From assembly GCA_010365215.1 (NCBI GenBank), contig JAAFGT010000006.1, positions 1-64,000 on the forward strand: a stretch of DNA of 64,000 nt, given 5' to 3'. The stretch is from Acidipila sp. Its GTDB lineage: Bacteria; Acidobacteriota; Terriglobia; Acidiferrales; UBA7541. The notes below the pieces were generated by a model. It saw only the letters and a list, made by a program, of their open reading frames with translations, did no database searches and had not been told where the DNA came from. The position numbers were made by a program, and so were the translations under genes. Below, in pieces: positions 48,304-58,113 of this stretch (position 1 is the first letter of the stretch; the number at the start of each line of letters is the position of its first letter).

Positions 48304-49416
48304 TCAGGCGGGCCGCTTCCGTGAAGTGTGCGTGGCTTGGAACTCCTTCATGAAACCCGCCAACGCCTCTACCGCCTGGAGCGGCACGGCATTGTAGAGC
48401 GAGGCGCGGACGCCGCCGATGGAGCGGTGCCCCTTCAGCTCGAGCAGATGACTCGCCGCAGCCTCGCGCAGAAACAGATTCTCGAGATCCGGCCCGGGAA
48501 AACGCCAGGTTACGTTCATCAAGGAGCGGCTGTCGCGCTGCGCGTGCCCGCGATAGAAATCATTGCTCGCGTCAATCACGTCATAGAGCAGCTTGGCTTT
48601 GCGGCGATTGAGTGCGGCCATTTGTTCCAAACCGCCCACGCTGTCGCGAAGCCAGCGCGTCACCAGGTCGACGACATAGATGGCGAAGACCGGCGGGGTG
48701 TTATAGAGCGAGCGTTCGCGCGCGAAGACTAAATAGTCGAGCATGGCTGGCAAGTTCTTGGGCACGCGGTCCAGAAGATCGTCGCGAACGATAACGATGG
48801 TGACGCCGGCCGGTCCGGCATTTTTTTGTGCCCCGGCATAGAGCAGCGCGTAGCGGCTGACCTCCAGGGGACGCGAGAGAAAGTCCGACGAACAGTCGCA
48901 GATGAGCTTCGTGGAACGGGTGACCGGCTCGGCGGCAAATTCCACGCCCTGAATGGTTTCATTCGATGTGAAGTGGAGGTAGGCGGCGCGAGGGTCGACT
49001 TCGGAAAGCTCGCCGGCTCCCGGCACGCGAATATAAGACTCGCCTTTCCCGCTCCAAGCCGCGCGCGCCGCACCCAGCTTCTTCGCTTCTTCCAGGGCCT
49101 TCTCACCCCACGAGCCGGTGACGATGTATTCAGCGGTGGCGCCGGCGGGGAGAAAATTCATAGGCACCATTGCAAATTGCAGACTGGCGCCGCCCTGCAG
49201 AAAGAGGATGCGGTAGTTGTCCGGCACGGCAAGCAGCCGCCGAAGATTCTCTACCGCCGACGCCAGAACGCCTTCGAACCACTTGGAGCGGTGGCTGATC
49301 TCCAAAACGGAAACGCCCAGCTCGGGAAGCGCGAGCAGGTCGCGCTGCACCTCTTCCAGCACCGCCAGCGGCAGGGCGCCGGGCCCAGGTGAAAAATTAA
49401 ATGCGCGCTGTACCAA
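48304..49416 (-). CDS. serC: Phosphoserine aminotransferase
   Basis: This 370-residue class V aminotransferase would convert 3-phosphohydroxypyruvate and glutamate to phosphoserine in serine synthesis (and the matching step of pyridoxal phosphate synthesis in some bacteria). It opens with NFSPGPGALP, has SHRSKWFEG, LFLQGGASLQF and the PLP-binding Lys in YAGAQKNAGPAG, and near the end GHRSIGGVRASLYNA, all typical of SerC. The start is TTG at 49416, supported by GAGG 7 nt upstream and by the absence of an earlier ATG. No other serine gene is adjacent. Confidence 0.93.
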   Translation of the reverse strand: MVQRAFNFSPGPGALPLAVLEEVQRDLLALPELGVSVLEISHRSKWFEGVLASAVENLRRLLAVPDNYRILFLQGGASLQFAMVPMNFLPAGATAEYIVTGSWGEKALEEAKKLGAARAAWSGKGESYIRVPGAGELSEVDPRAAYLHFTSNETIQGVEFAAEPVTRSTKLICDCSSDFLSRPLEVSRYALLYAGAQKNAGPAGVTIVIVRDDLLDRVPKNLPAMLDYLVFARERSLYNTPPVFAIYVVDLVTRWLRDSVGGLEQMAALNRRKAKLLYDVIDASNDFYRGHAQRDSRSLMNVTWRFPGPDLENLFLREAAASHLLELKGHRSIGGVRASLYNAVPLQAVEALAGFMKEFQATHTSRKRPA

Positions 49417-49591
49417 TGGATGGCCTCGTGTGTGAATGGGCGGTCAGATTCTGGCGCCGTATGACTATCTTAACCCACATAGCCTTTTTGAACTCCCTAC
49501 AGGTAGATCGAGGAGCCCTGAGACAGCAAGTGGAGTGGCTCAATGACCAGCCCGGCGTGTGGTACTATGGCGTTTTCTTACAGACTTAGGG

Positions 49592-49603
49592 GCCCGGCCG
49601 GGC
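49592..49603 (+). promoter_or_regulatory. 12-bp GC palindrome just before the KaiC-like gene
   Basis: GCCCGGCCGGGC is a perfect palindrome 13 nt before the start codon and directly upstream of the GAAGGA ribosome site. It could be an operator or a small RNA hairpin affecting translation. The rest of the 200-bp spacer (49417-49616) has no gene I can support. Confidence 0.4.
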
Positions 49604-49616
49604 GAAGGATTACCAA

Positions 49617-51143
49617 ATGCCTAGAACTCCCAAGAAAAGAACTGCCTCTATTGGCAAGCAATTACCTAAGTGCCCCACCGGGATCAAAGGCTTTGACGAA
49701 ATAACTGAAGGGGGGCTTCCTAAAAACAGAATCACATTATTTAGTGGAAGCACGGGCACTGGAAAAACCCTTTTGGGGATTGATTTTTTGATCCATGGTG
49801 CGATCAAGTACAACGAGCCGGGCGTCTTTATGTCCTTTGAAGAAACGGAAGACGAACTTTATAAAGACGTGGCCTCTCTCAATCAGAATTTGCCAAGGTT
49901 GGTTTCACAAAAAAAGATTTTGCTTGAGCACATTGTCCTGGAGCGCAGAGATATTCTAGAGAAAGGTGACTTCAATCTTGAAGGACTATTTATTCGTTTA
50001 GAACATGCGATTGATTCTATCGGGGCCAAACGCGTTGTTTTAGATTCGATTGAATCTCTATTTGCAGGCGTCAAAGACGCCGGCATTCTTCGCCTGGAGA
50101 TCAAAAGACTTTTTCGTTGGCTTAAGGAAAGAAATGTTACGACGATCGTTACCGGTGAGCTGGCGCAGGGCTTTTATACTCGTCACGGCCTGGAGGAGTA
50201 CGTCTCCGATTGCATCATTCTCCTGGATAACCGGGTTAGGGAACAGATTTCCACCCGTAGAATTCGTGTAATTAAATATCGTGGTTCCAAGCACGGAACA
50301 AACGAATACCCCTTCGTAATCGATAAAGGCGGACTTTCCGTAATTCCTATCACTTCCGCAGGACTCGAGCAACCCGGCACAGCGAAGAGAGTTTCGACAG
50401 GAATCCCATCGTTAGACAAAATGTTCAAGCGTGCAGGGTATACCAGAGGCAGCACGGTACTCGCTTCAGGTACCGCAGGCACCGGAAAGACAAGCCTCGC
50501 GGCAGCATTCGCAATAGAAAGCTGCAAACGTGGAGAACGCTGTCTTTTCTTGTCTTACGAAGAATCTTCGGGGCAACTCACTCAAAATATGAACTCTATA
50601 AGTTTGCACTTTAAACCGCCTATCAAGAAGGGACTCTTAAAGATTGTGTCCACGAGACCTTCGTTTTTTGGCTTAGAGATGCATTTACTCGAGGTCTACA
50701 AGATCATTGCGGATTTCAAACCACAAGCCGTAGTCATAGATCCCCTGACAAGTCTCATCGGACAGGGGAACCAACTTGAACTTCAATCGATGCTCACCCG
50801 CATGATTGATCACTTGAAGTCCCGCGGCATAACCGCCTTTTTTACAAGTCTTGTTTCTTCAACCGCACAAAATGACACAAGCGGCGAGATCGGGGTCTCC
50901 TCTTTAATTGACACTTGGATCGTAGTCAGAGAATTAGAAGAAAATGAGGGTAAAAGACGGGTTCGTGGACTTTACATTGTCAAGTCTCGCGGCATGGGCC
51001 ACTCCAGCGACGTACATAAATTGATTTTGAGCGATGAGGGAATTCACTTAATACCAATGGATGCGGATGCCACCGCAAGCCCCAAACAGAAGATGAAGAT
51101 CGGTAAAGGAGTTTCTGTTAGTCACGAATTAATCCAAAAGTAA
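49617..51143 (+). CDS. Double-domain KaiC-like RecA-family ATPase
   Basis: This 508-residue protein has two KaiC domains in tandem, as in cyanobacterial KaiC (about 519). The N-terminal domain has Walker A GSTGTGKT at residues 44-51, the paired catalytic Glu in FEETED at 75-76 and Walker B VVLDSIE. The C-terminal domain has Walker A GTAGTGKT near 284-291, paired Glu in YEESSG near 314 and Walker B VVIDPL. The region equivalent to the KaiC phosphosites is Ser/Thr-rich (SLVSSTAQNDTSGEIG). No kaiA or kaiB is present, so a clock role is unlikely. ATP-dependent signalling is the family-based inference. GAAGGA precedes the ATG. The gene is visibly less GC-rich than its neighbours and is followed 37 bp later by the CheB-Crp fusion. 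Confidence 0.92.
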   Translation: MPRTPKKRTASIGKQLPKCPTGIKGFDEITEGGLPKNRITLFSGSTGTGKTLLGIDFLIHGAIKYNEPGVFMSFEETEDELYKDVASLNQNLPRLVSQKKILLEHIVLERRDILEKGDFNLEGLFIRLEHAIDSIGAKRVVLDSIESLFAGVKDAGILRLEIKRLFRWLKERNVTTIVTGELAQGFYTRHGLEEYVSDCIILLDNRVREQISTRRIRVIKYRGSKHGTNEYPFVIDKGGLSVIPITSAGLEQPGTAKRVSTGIPSLDKMFKRAGYTRGSTVLASGTAGTGKTSLAAAFAIESCKRGERCLFLSYEESSGQLTQNMNSISLHFKPPIKKGLLKIVSTRPSFFGLEMHLLEVYKIIADFKPQAVVIDPLTSLIGQGNQLELQSMLTRMIDHLKSRGITAFFTSLVSSTAQNDTSGEIGVSSLIDTWIVVRELEENEGKRRVRGLYIVKSRGMGHSSDVHKLILSDEGIHLIPMDADATASPKQKMKIGKGVSVSHELIQK

Positions 51144-51180
51144 AAGTACCGGACGGAGAAGCGGAGATCCGGAGTATTTT

Positions 51181-52407
51181 ATGGGGCAATTACATCCCAA
51201 TTTCATAGTTGGCATCGGCGGTTCAGCGGGGGCTCTTAACGCCTATAAGGCTCTCTTGGATGCCCTGCCGCCTAAAACAGATATGGCGTTTGTCCTTATT
51301 TCTCGTATTCACCCCACGGCCAACGTTCAGTTAGCTCAAATTCTGTCGAGTCACACGAAAATGCGGGTGCTGGGAGCTTCCCCGGCCATGCAAATCCGGG
51401 CGAATCACGTCTACGTGATTCCTCCGGACGCGGATCTTCGAATAAAGAGCTATACCTTCAAAGCGGCATCCCCGCGCACGAAGACGAACAAGCAAATAGA
51501 TCGATTGTTCATTTCTTTAGCAGAGAATATGGGGACGCGTGCGATCGGCATACTCCTCTCTGGGTATCCAGGCGACGGTACCGAGGGATGCAGGCACATT
51601 AAGGCAAATGGAGGCACAACGTTTGCTCAGGATATGTCGGCCGAAGTAGGCGGCATGCCTCTCAGCGCTCAGGCTTCGGGCTGTGTTGATTTCGTTCTGC
51701 CACCTGACAAAATTCCAGCAGCACTACAAAGATTGGTACGGACGATTGGAACTAAGAAGAAACAGGAGTTCGATCCGAAGACGTTCCTGGCCACCATCGG
51801 TGAGGGCCGGAGAATTGACCTGGTTGCAAAGAAACACGCAGTTTACTCTCAAGGGCAGGCAGCCGATGCGGTGTTTTATATCCAGAAGGGCACGGTGAGA
51901 CTGTCCGTCGTTTCGAAGGACGGCAAGGAAGCTACAATTGGCATGTTAAATCCGGGCGATTTCTGCGGAGAAGGTTGCCTTGCAGGACAGCCTCTGCGCA
52001 TCGGGTCGGCAACCGCGATAACAGAATGTGAACTCATGCGCATCGACAAGAAGGCGATGATGTTAGCGCTTCACCGCGAACATACATTGTCCGACATGTT
52101 TACGGCATATTTGTTGGTGCGGAACATCCGGTATGAAGCGGACTTGGTTGACCAACTCTTTAGCTCCACGGAAAAGAGGCTCGCTCGGATTCTGCTCCTG
52201 CTTTCTAAATTCGGGAAGGAAGGGGCTCCCGAGGTTGTAGTCCCCAAGCTCAGCCAGGAGACCCTCGCCGAGATGGTGGGCACAACCCGGTCACGGGTCA
52301 ACTTCTTCATGAACAAATTCAGGAAGTTGGGTTTTATTCATTACAACGGTGGGTTGGAAGTCCACAGTTCACTTCTCAATGTTGTGGTCCACGACAAATC
52401 TAACTAG
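51181..52407 (+). CDS. CheB-methylesterase-like domain fused to Crp/Fnr regulator
   Basis: This 408-residue protein is one uninterrupted frame. Residues about 7-185 resemble the CheB methylesterase domain of hybrid chemotaxis proteins: nucleophile Ser15 in GIGGSAGA, HTKMRV, HVYVIPPDADL, and Asp132 in SGYPGDGTEG, then FVLPPDKIP. The usual catalytic His appears to be Arg42, with His44 two residues later. Residues about 200-408 are a whole Crp/Fnr protein: cyclic-nucleotide-type barrel (AVFYIQKGTVRLSVV, GDFCGEGCLAGQPLR), dimer helix, and winged helix-turn-helix (LSQETLAEMVGTTRSRVNFF). No receiver domain precedes the CheB part. A transcription factor whose input is a CheB-like domain is inferred, probably working with the KaiC-like ATPase in the same operon. 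Confidence 0.9.
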   Translation: MGQLHPNFIVGIGGSAGALNAYKALLDALPPKTDMAFVLISRIHPTANVQLAQILSSHTKMRVLGASPAMQIRANHVYVIPPDADLRIKSYTFKAASPRTKTNKQIDRLFISLAENMGTRAIGILLSGYPGDGTEGCRHIKANGGTTFAQDMSAEVGGMPLSAQASGCVDFVLPPDKIPAALQRLVRTIGTKKKQEFDPKTFLATIGEGRRIDLVAKKHAVYSQGQAADAVFYIQKGTVRLSVVSKDGKEATIGMLNPGDFCGEGCLAGQPLRIGSATAITECELMRIDKKAMMLALHREHTLSDMFTAYLLVRNIRYEADLVDQLFSSTEKRLARILLLLSKFGKEGAPEVVVPKLSQETLAEMVGTTRSRVNFFMNKFRKLGFIHYNGGLEVHSSLLNVVVHDKSN

Positions 52408-52484
52408 GGCGCGCGTGAAGCCAACCAGTGGATTGCCCTTTTTGCGAATTAGGCCCGCGCCTCGTGCGGATGACGGAAAGCTCC

Positions 52485-53363
52485 TCAGCGCTTACCTGCT
52501 CCAGCGCCGGCGCGACGTGAAATATATTCAGCGATGTAAGCAGCGAAAACTTTTTCAAGTCCTAACGTGACCGGGCCGGGAGCGCGCGCGAATTCGTGCT
52601 GTTCGATGGTGCCGACGCCGAGTACGTTGCGATTGGTGGAGGAGATGAAAACCTCCTCCGCGCTGTAGAGATCATCGGGAGTGAGGGTGCGCTCGTCCAC
52701 GGGAAATCCGGCGGCGGGAGCAATTTCGAACAGCACCGCGCGAGTGACGCCTTCCAGGCAGCCGGACGTGAGCGGAGGCGTAAGCACGCGCCCGCCACGC
52801 GCCAGAAAAATGTTGGCCGCGGTGCATTCGGACACTTCGCCGCGCTCGTTGAGCAGCAGGACCTCATCGAATCCCGCTTTCTGCGCTTCCTGGAGGTGCC
52901 AGACGTTGTTGAGCCACGCCGTGGTCTTGACGCCCGCCAGCGGCGACGCGGCGTGACGGCCCTGCGCGCGCAGACCGAGGCGCACCGGCTCGCGGTAAGG
53001 CGGCAAGCCCGCAGAATAGATCATCAGGTCCACTTCTGGTAATTTCTCATCGCTGGTCCAGAAGCCTGCACGGTTATAAATAATATAAATTCGCGCGGTG
53101 CCGTCGAGAACTTTATTGGCGCGCAGCAGCTCGCCAAGTTGCACGCGCACGCGCGCGGACTCGAAGGGCAGCGGAATGCGCGTGCGTTGAGCGTCTTTTT
53201 CAATGCGCCGCCAGTGGCGCTCGAACGCGAACGCCTCGCCTTCCACGATGCGCACCGTAGTGAAGAGTCCCCAACCGTTCAACAGGCCGGCTTGGCCGGG
53301 GGAGAGACGCACCTGGTCGACAGGCACCAGACGGTCATTGTGGTAGACGAAGCGATGAATCAT
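52485..53363 (-). CDS. Class IV PLP aminotransferase (BCAT / ADC lyase-like)
   Basis: This 292-residue protein has the fold-type IV signature: early GLLNGWGLFTTVRI, FERHWRRI, the PLP Lys in LAGVKTTAWLNN near residue 147, and NERGEVSECTAANIF, then SGCLEGVTRAVL. Such enzymes are branched-chain aminotransferases, D-amino acid aminotransferases or aminodeoxychorismate lyases (PabC). The early GLFTTVRI and lack of pab or ilv neighbours leave the choice open; a PabC-like or BCAT-like role is equally possible. GGAGG lies 5 nt before the ATG. It converges with the CheB-Crp gene. Confidence 0.85.
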   Translation of the reverse strand: MIHRFVYHNDRLVPVDQVRLSPGQAGLLNGWGLFTTVRIVEGEAFAFERHWRRIEKDAQRTRIPLPFESARVRVQLGELLRANKVLDGTARIYIIYNRAGFWTSDEKLPEVDLMIYSAGLPPYREPVRLGLRAQGRHAASPLAGVKTTAWLNNVWHLQEAQKAGFDEVLLLNERGEVSECTAANIFLARGGRVLTPPLTSGCLEGVTRAVLFEIAPAAGFPVDERTLTPDDLYSAEEVFISSTNRNVLGVGTIEQHEFARAPGPVTLGLEKVFAAYIAEYISRRAGAGAGKR

Positions 53364-53436
53364 TCCGACCTCCGAGGCGAGCAGCTATTCTACCGCAGAG
53401 AAGGCTGCCGCGCCGCTTACAGGAAGAGATCAAAGG

Positions 53437-53453
53437 GCCGGCTGGAAGCCGGC
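53437..53453 (-). repeat. GCCGGC stem-loop after M20 peptidase gene
   Basis: GCCGGC at 53437-53442 and 53448-53453 flank TGGAA, and the hairpin directly adjoins the M20 stop codon. GGCTGGAAGCCGGCGCTAC-type text often occurs as an intergenic repeat; here it could also end transcription. No T tract follows. Confidence 0.4.
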
Positions 53454-53454
53454 G

Positions 53455-54888
53455 CTACTTGGGGTCGGGAATATCCGGCTTGGGGTAGACCGTTTCCAAA
53501 GCTTTCTGGTAATCGCCGAAAAGCGTCTTTATGCGGGTGAACTCGGATTTAACGGCGTCGCGCAACTCGGAGTGGGTGGCAAAATCGTAAAGGATGGCCG
53601 CCTCGGTCTCTGCGTCGATCAGAAAACCTTTATGACCGACGTCCGTGAGTGCGTCAGCCTCCATACCGTAAGTGTGATTGGAGAAATTGGAGGATTTCGC
53701 GGTCACGTCGACGCCGGGAAGCTGGCTGGAGAGGCTGCCGGTCTCCTCGAAGCCGCGGGGCTTCCCGGCATCGGGCTCAATTCCCGTGGCGCCGAACAGT
53801 TTCATGTATGAGAAGGAAAGCTCCTCGAGAGTGGCGGGCGAGATGCCGTCGCGGTCTTCGCCCTGGTGCTCGATCTTGACCTTGGTTCCGGTGGCGAGCG
53901 CGGCGGCGCGGGCGCAATCGTCTACCCACTGCGTGACCTGCTGAAGATAAACAGAGTCGGGATAGCGGATGTAGAAATCGGCGGAAGCTTTGTCGGGCAC
54001 GACGTTTGGCGCCGCGCCCCCTTCCGAAATGATTCCCTGAATGCGAGCTTCCGGGCGGATATTGCTGCGCACGCTGTCAATGTTATTGAAGAGTTTTATC
54101 ACCGCTTCGAGCGCGTTGCGGCCGTTCCATGCGGTCATCTGGTGCGCGGGTGCGCCGTAGAAGGTGTATTTCACGGTGTCGATATTCAGGCAGCAGGTAC
54201 CGAAGCCGGCAGCCGCCCGCGTGGTGCTGATGGAAGAATGGCTGCGGACGATGATGTCCGCGCCCTGAAACACTCCCGCCTTGTACATCACCGTCTTGGA
54301 ATCGGGCGGCGACATCTCTTCGGCTGGCGTGCCGTAGAACGTGACTGTGCCTGGGGTGTTTGAACGCGTCAGGAATTCAGCGATAGCGATTCCTGCGGCT
54401 ATTCCCACCGGGCCTTGCGCGCTGTGCTGGTCGCCGTGGAAGGCTCCCTTGGTGCCGCGCAGCGCGTCGTATTCGAGAATCACGCCGAGATTCGGGCCAG
54501 GCGTGCCGCGACGGTATTTGGCAATGAAGGCAGTGGGCAGGCCGGCCACGCCAGCGGTTACGTCGAAATCGTGCGCGCGCAGGTACGCGGTGAGCTTCTC
54601 GACGGCCTGCGTTTCCTGGAAGCCAATTTCGGGGTGCTGGGTGATCCAATCGCTCATGGGCAGAAGTTCGGTCTGCATCAGTTGTTTGACGCGGGCAATC
54701 ACTTCGTCGCGGGTCGTGTCGGGAAGCGTCAGCTGGGCGGCCATCTGTGGCACGCCGAGCGATTGGTCGAGCTCGTGGATCTGCTTCACGATGTCGCGCG
54801 CCGCTTCGCGTTCTGTGGGAGTGTCCTGCGCGGCGGCCGCACCAGCCGCGAACAGCAGCGCGAGTCCCGCGATCAAAACTTTACTCAC
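53455..54888 (-). CDS. Exported M20-family amidohydrolase/peptidase
   Basis: This 477-residue protein starts at GTG 54888, with AGGAGG 6 nt upstream, and has a signal peptide ending AAAAQ. M20 features are HPEIGFQET at about 85, GVILEYDAL with the metal-site region FHGDQHSAQGP, the PAEEMSPP Glu pair, and a dimerisation lid with GAPAHQMTAWNGRNALEAV. The closest characterised style is the AbgB/p-aminobenzoyl-glutamate and aminoacylase-like group, which cleaves amide bonds of N-acyl amino acids. The metal site appears intact. The exact substrate cannot be deduced. A small gene on the same strand ends 31 bp upstream. Confidence 0.88.
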   Translation of the reverse strand: MSKVLIAGLALLFAAGAAAAQDTPTEREAARDIVKQIHELDQSLGVPQMAAQLTLPDTTRDEVIARVKQLMQTELLPMSDWITQHPEIGFQETQAVEKLTAYLRAHDFDVTAGVAGLPTAFIAKYRRGTPGPNLGVILEYDALRGTKGAFHGDQHSAQGPVGIAAGIAIAEFLTRSNTPGTVTFYGTPAEEMSPPDSKTVMYKAGVFQGADIIVRSHSSISTTRAAAGFGTCCLNIDTVKYTFYGAPAHQMTAWNGRNALEAVIKLFNNIDSVRSNIRPEARIQGIISEGGAAPNVVPDKASADFYIRYPDSVYLQQVTQWVDDCARAAALATGTKVKIEHQGEDRDGISPATLEELSFSYMKLFGATGIEPDAGKPRGFEETGSLSSQLPGVDVTAKSSNFSNHTYGMEADALTDVGHKGFLIDAETEAAILYDFATHSELRDAVKSEFTRIKTLFGDYQKALETVYPKPDIPDPK

Positions 54889-54919
54889 AATTCCTCCTCA
54901 CTGGAATAAAGCCGGAAAA

Positions 54920-55129
54920 TCAAGCGGCTGCCTTGATTCGCTCGGGCGGGACTTCCACTTCGTTCACGCCGCGAAACGAGAATAGCAGGCGCACCAAATA
55001 CATGGGCGGCTCCTGCGAGGTTTGCCGGATGATATTGCCCACGGCATCGGTGACGGCGGATTGAAAGGTCACGTCTTTAACGCGCAGCCCGGAGAGATTC
55101 ACGCGCACGGTTTGGCCGGGCTCGAACAC
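54920..55129 (-). CDS. Small protein of unknown function
   Basis: A short frame of about 69 residues from GTG 55129 (VFEPGQTVRVNLSG) with a regular pattern of hydrophobic and charged residues (VKDVTFQSAVTDAVGNIIRQ, MYLVRLLFSFRGVNEVEV) that looks coding. The frame extends to 55480, but that upstream part contains non-triplet 14-bp repeats and has no protein-like pattern, so I do not include it; GTG 55264 is a possible earlier start. There is no strong ribosome site. I do not recognise the family. It is probably cotranscribed with the M20 gene. Confidence 0.45.
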   Translation of the reverse strand: MFEPGQTVRVNLSGLRVKDVTFQSAVTDAVGNIIRQTSQEPPMYLVRLLFSFRGVNEVEVPPERIKAAA

Positions 55130-55167
55130 GCGCCGATTCTGGCCCTTGGGCGGGTGATTTGCAACTT

Positions 55168-55205
55168 GCGTTGCGACGTCGGCGTTGCGACTTGGGCGTT
55201 GCGAC
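55168..55205. repeat. Three 14-bp-spaced direct repeats in a divergent spacer
   Basis: GCGTTGCGAC occurs at 55168-55177, 55182-55191 and 55196-55205, exactly 14 bp apart. They lie between the small minus-strand gene and the plus-strand M28 peptidase. The period is not a multiple of three, which argues against coding. A regulator-binding array or a slippage-made repeat are both possible. Confidence 0.65.
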
Positions 55206-55343
55206 TTGGCCCCGCGCTCCGGCGGAGCTGAGAATGGTAAAATGGACAGAGTGTGCCCCGACACGGCCAGATGTGGCTGGTCACGGGAGGTATAGACACA
55301 GTAAGATGCGCGCACACGCTCGACCCTGGAGATTACAACTGTG

Positions 55344-57038
<1,695 letters not shown>

Positions 57039-57096
57039 TTGCGTAACTGGCTTGCTGCGTCAAAGCCAATTGCCCAGACATCGAGGCGCCGGGAAT

Positions 57097-57444
57097 TTAG
57101 CTGGTGAAACTGGCGAGCGCGACGGACTCGTCGGAATAGACGTCGAAGACGGTGAAGAGCTTGGTGATCTGCAAGAGGTCGTGGACTTTCTTGGTGAGGT
57201 GGAGAAGCTTCAGTTGGCCACCGCTGGTGCGCACCGTCTGGAAGCCGCTGACCAGCTCCCCGATTCCCGAGCTATCGATATAAGTGACGTCGCCGAGATT
57301 GAGGACGATGTGCTTGCGGCCTTTTCCCACCAGTTCTTTTATCATCTCCCGCAACATGGCGCTGCCTTCGCCGAGCGTAATGCGCCCGCTCAGGTCCATC
57401 ACCGTGGCGTCACCAATGTCGCGTGCCGTAGCTTTGAAAGACAT
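57097..57444 (-). CDS. STAS-domain anti-sigma factor antagonist
   Basis: This 115-residue single STAS domain is of the SpoIIAA/RsbV type. It shows DLSGRITLGEGS early, VLNLGDVTYIDSSGIGEL with the phosphorylatable Ser in the DSSG turn near residue 59, and GGQLKLLHLTKKVHDLLQ. In partner switching the unphosphorylated form binds the HATPase kinase and frees its target. GGGGAG lies 6 nt before the ATG. It follows the HATPase gene by 30 bp, so the two are probably one operon. Confidence 0.92.
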   Translation of the reverse strand: MSFKATARDIGDATVMDLSGRITLGEGSAMLREMIKELVGKGRKHIVLNLGDVTYIDSSGIGELVSGFQTVRTSGGQLKLLHLTKKVHDLLQITKLFTVFDVYSDESVALASFTS

Positions 57445-57474
57445 CTCGACTCCCCTCTGCGAACTTGAAACTTT

Positions 57475-57927
57475 CTATTTCGCCGGTTGCGCCCCGCCGG
57501 GCCCCGCCGGATACCGCTTGGCCATCACCAGCTCCGCGCCGCCAGCGGGGCCGGGATTGACTGCAAATTCATCCATAAAAGCTTTCATCAGGAACAAACC
57601 GCGACCCGAAGTCTTCAGCAGGTTTTCCTCCGCCAGCGGGTCGGGAACGTCGGCCAGCGAAAATCCGGGACCCTGATCGAGTACGCGGATGACCAGCTTC
57701 TCCGGGGTCAGCTCAAGAGTGAGAACGATTTTGCGATCGCGCTCCGCCTGGTTTCCGTACTGGTAGGCGTTGATGACGCCTTCGCGAACGGACATGCCGA
57801 TTCGATACCTCTGCTCTTCATCGAAGCCGGCGGCATCAGCCACCCGCATAGTTATATCTTCCGCAAGGTCTACGCTCTCGAGGAGCGTCTCCAACGTGAC
57901 CTCGACCCGATGTGTCTGTCCGCTCAT
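57475..57927 (-). CDS. RsbW/SpoIIAB-like anti-sigma HATPase
   Basis: I choose ATG 57927 (MSGQTHRVEV, 150 residues); the frame opens further up to TTG 57960. This HATPase_c domain has the N-box VREGVINAYQYGN, the G1 box VLDQGPGF and the G2 region SGRGLFLMKAFMDE. It fits serine kinases of the RsbW/SpoIIAB group that phosphorylate a STAS partner and bind a sigma factor or another target. Its STAS partner is encoded just downstream, but no sigma factor or PP2C phosphatase gene is nearby. The C-terminus has a Pro-Gly-Ala tail (RYPAGPGGAQPAK). Confidence 0.88.
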   Translation of the reverse strand: MSGQTHRVEVTLETLLESVDLAEDITMRVADAAGFDEEQRYRIGMSVREGVINAYQYGNQAERDRKIVLTLELTPEKLVIRVLDQGPGFSLADVPDPLAEENLLKTSGRGLFLMKAFMDEFAVNPGPAGGAELVMAKRYPAGPGGAQPAK

Positions 57928-57959
57928 CCAGCGGTAATAGTTCGAAAGAACGTGATTCA

Positions 57960-57988
57960 AGCATAGAGACCATCGAGAGTCAATGCAA
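57960..57988 (-). promoter_or_regulatory. Possible promoter for the HATPase-STAS pair
   Basis: On the minus strand TTGCAT (57988 to 57983) and TATGCT (57965 to 57960) are separated by 17 nt, close to a housekeeping -35/-10 layout but with weak hexamers. A CACACGTGTG palindrome lies further upstream at 58014-58023. The call is tentative. Confidence 0.3.
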
Positions 57989-58113
57989 CTTCCGCGTTAC
58001 GAAAACAATTGCACACACGTGTGACTTTGTTTGCGCGGTGGAGCGGGGGCCGCGCGACCCTGGCTTCGCTCCAACGCAGCCACAGGCCGCCAGCAGAGCG
58101 GAATAACGGGTCG

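Noticed and set aside
49401-49589. Short plus-strand frame before the KaiC-like gene
   Set aside because: Its first part overlaps serC antisense and it lacks a ribosome site; no conserved pattern is seen.
49617-51143. Circadian clock interpretation of the KaiC-like gene
   Set aside because: No kaiA or kaiB is present, and double-domain KaiC homologues occur widely without clocks.
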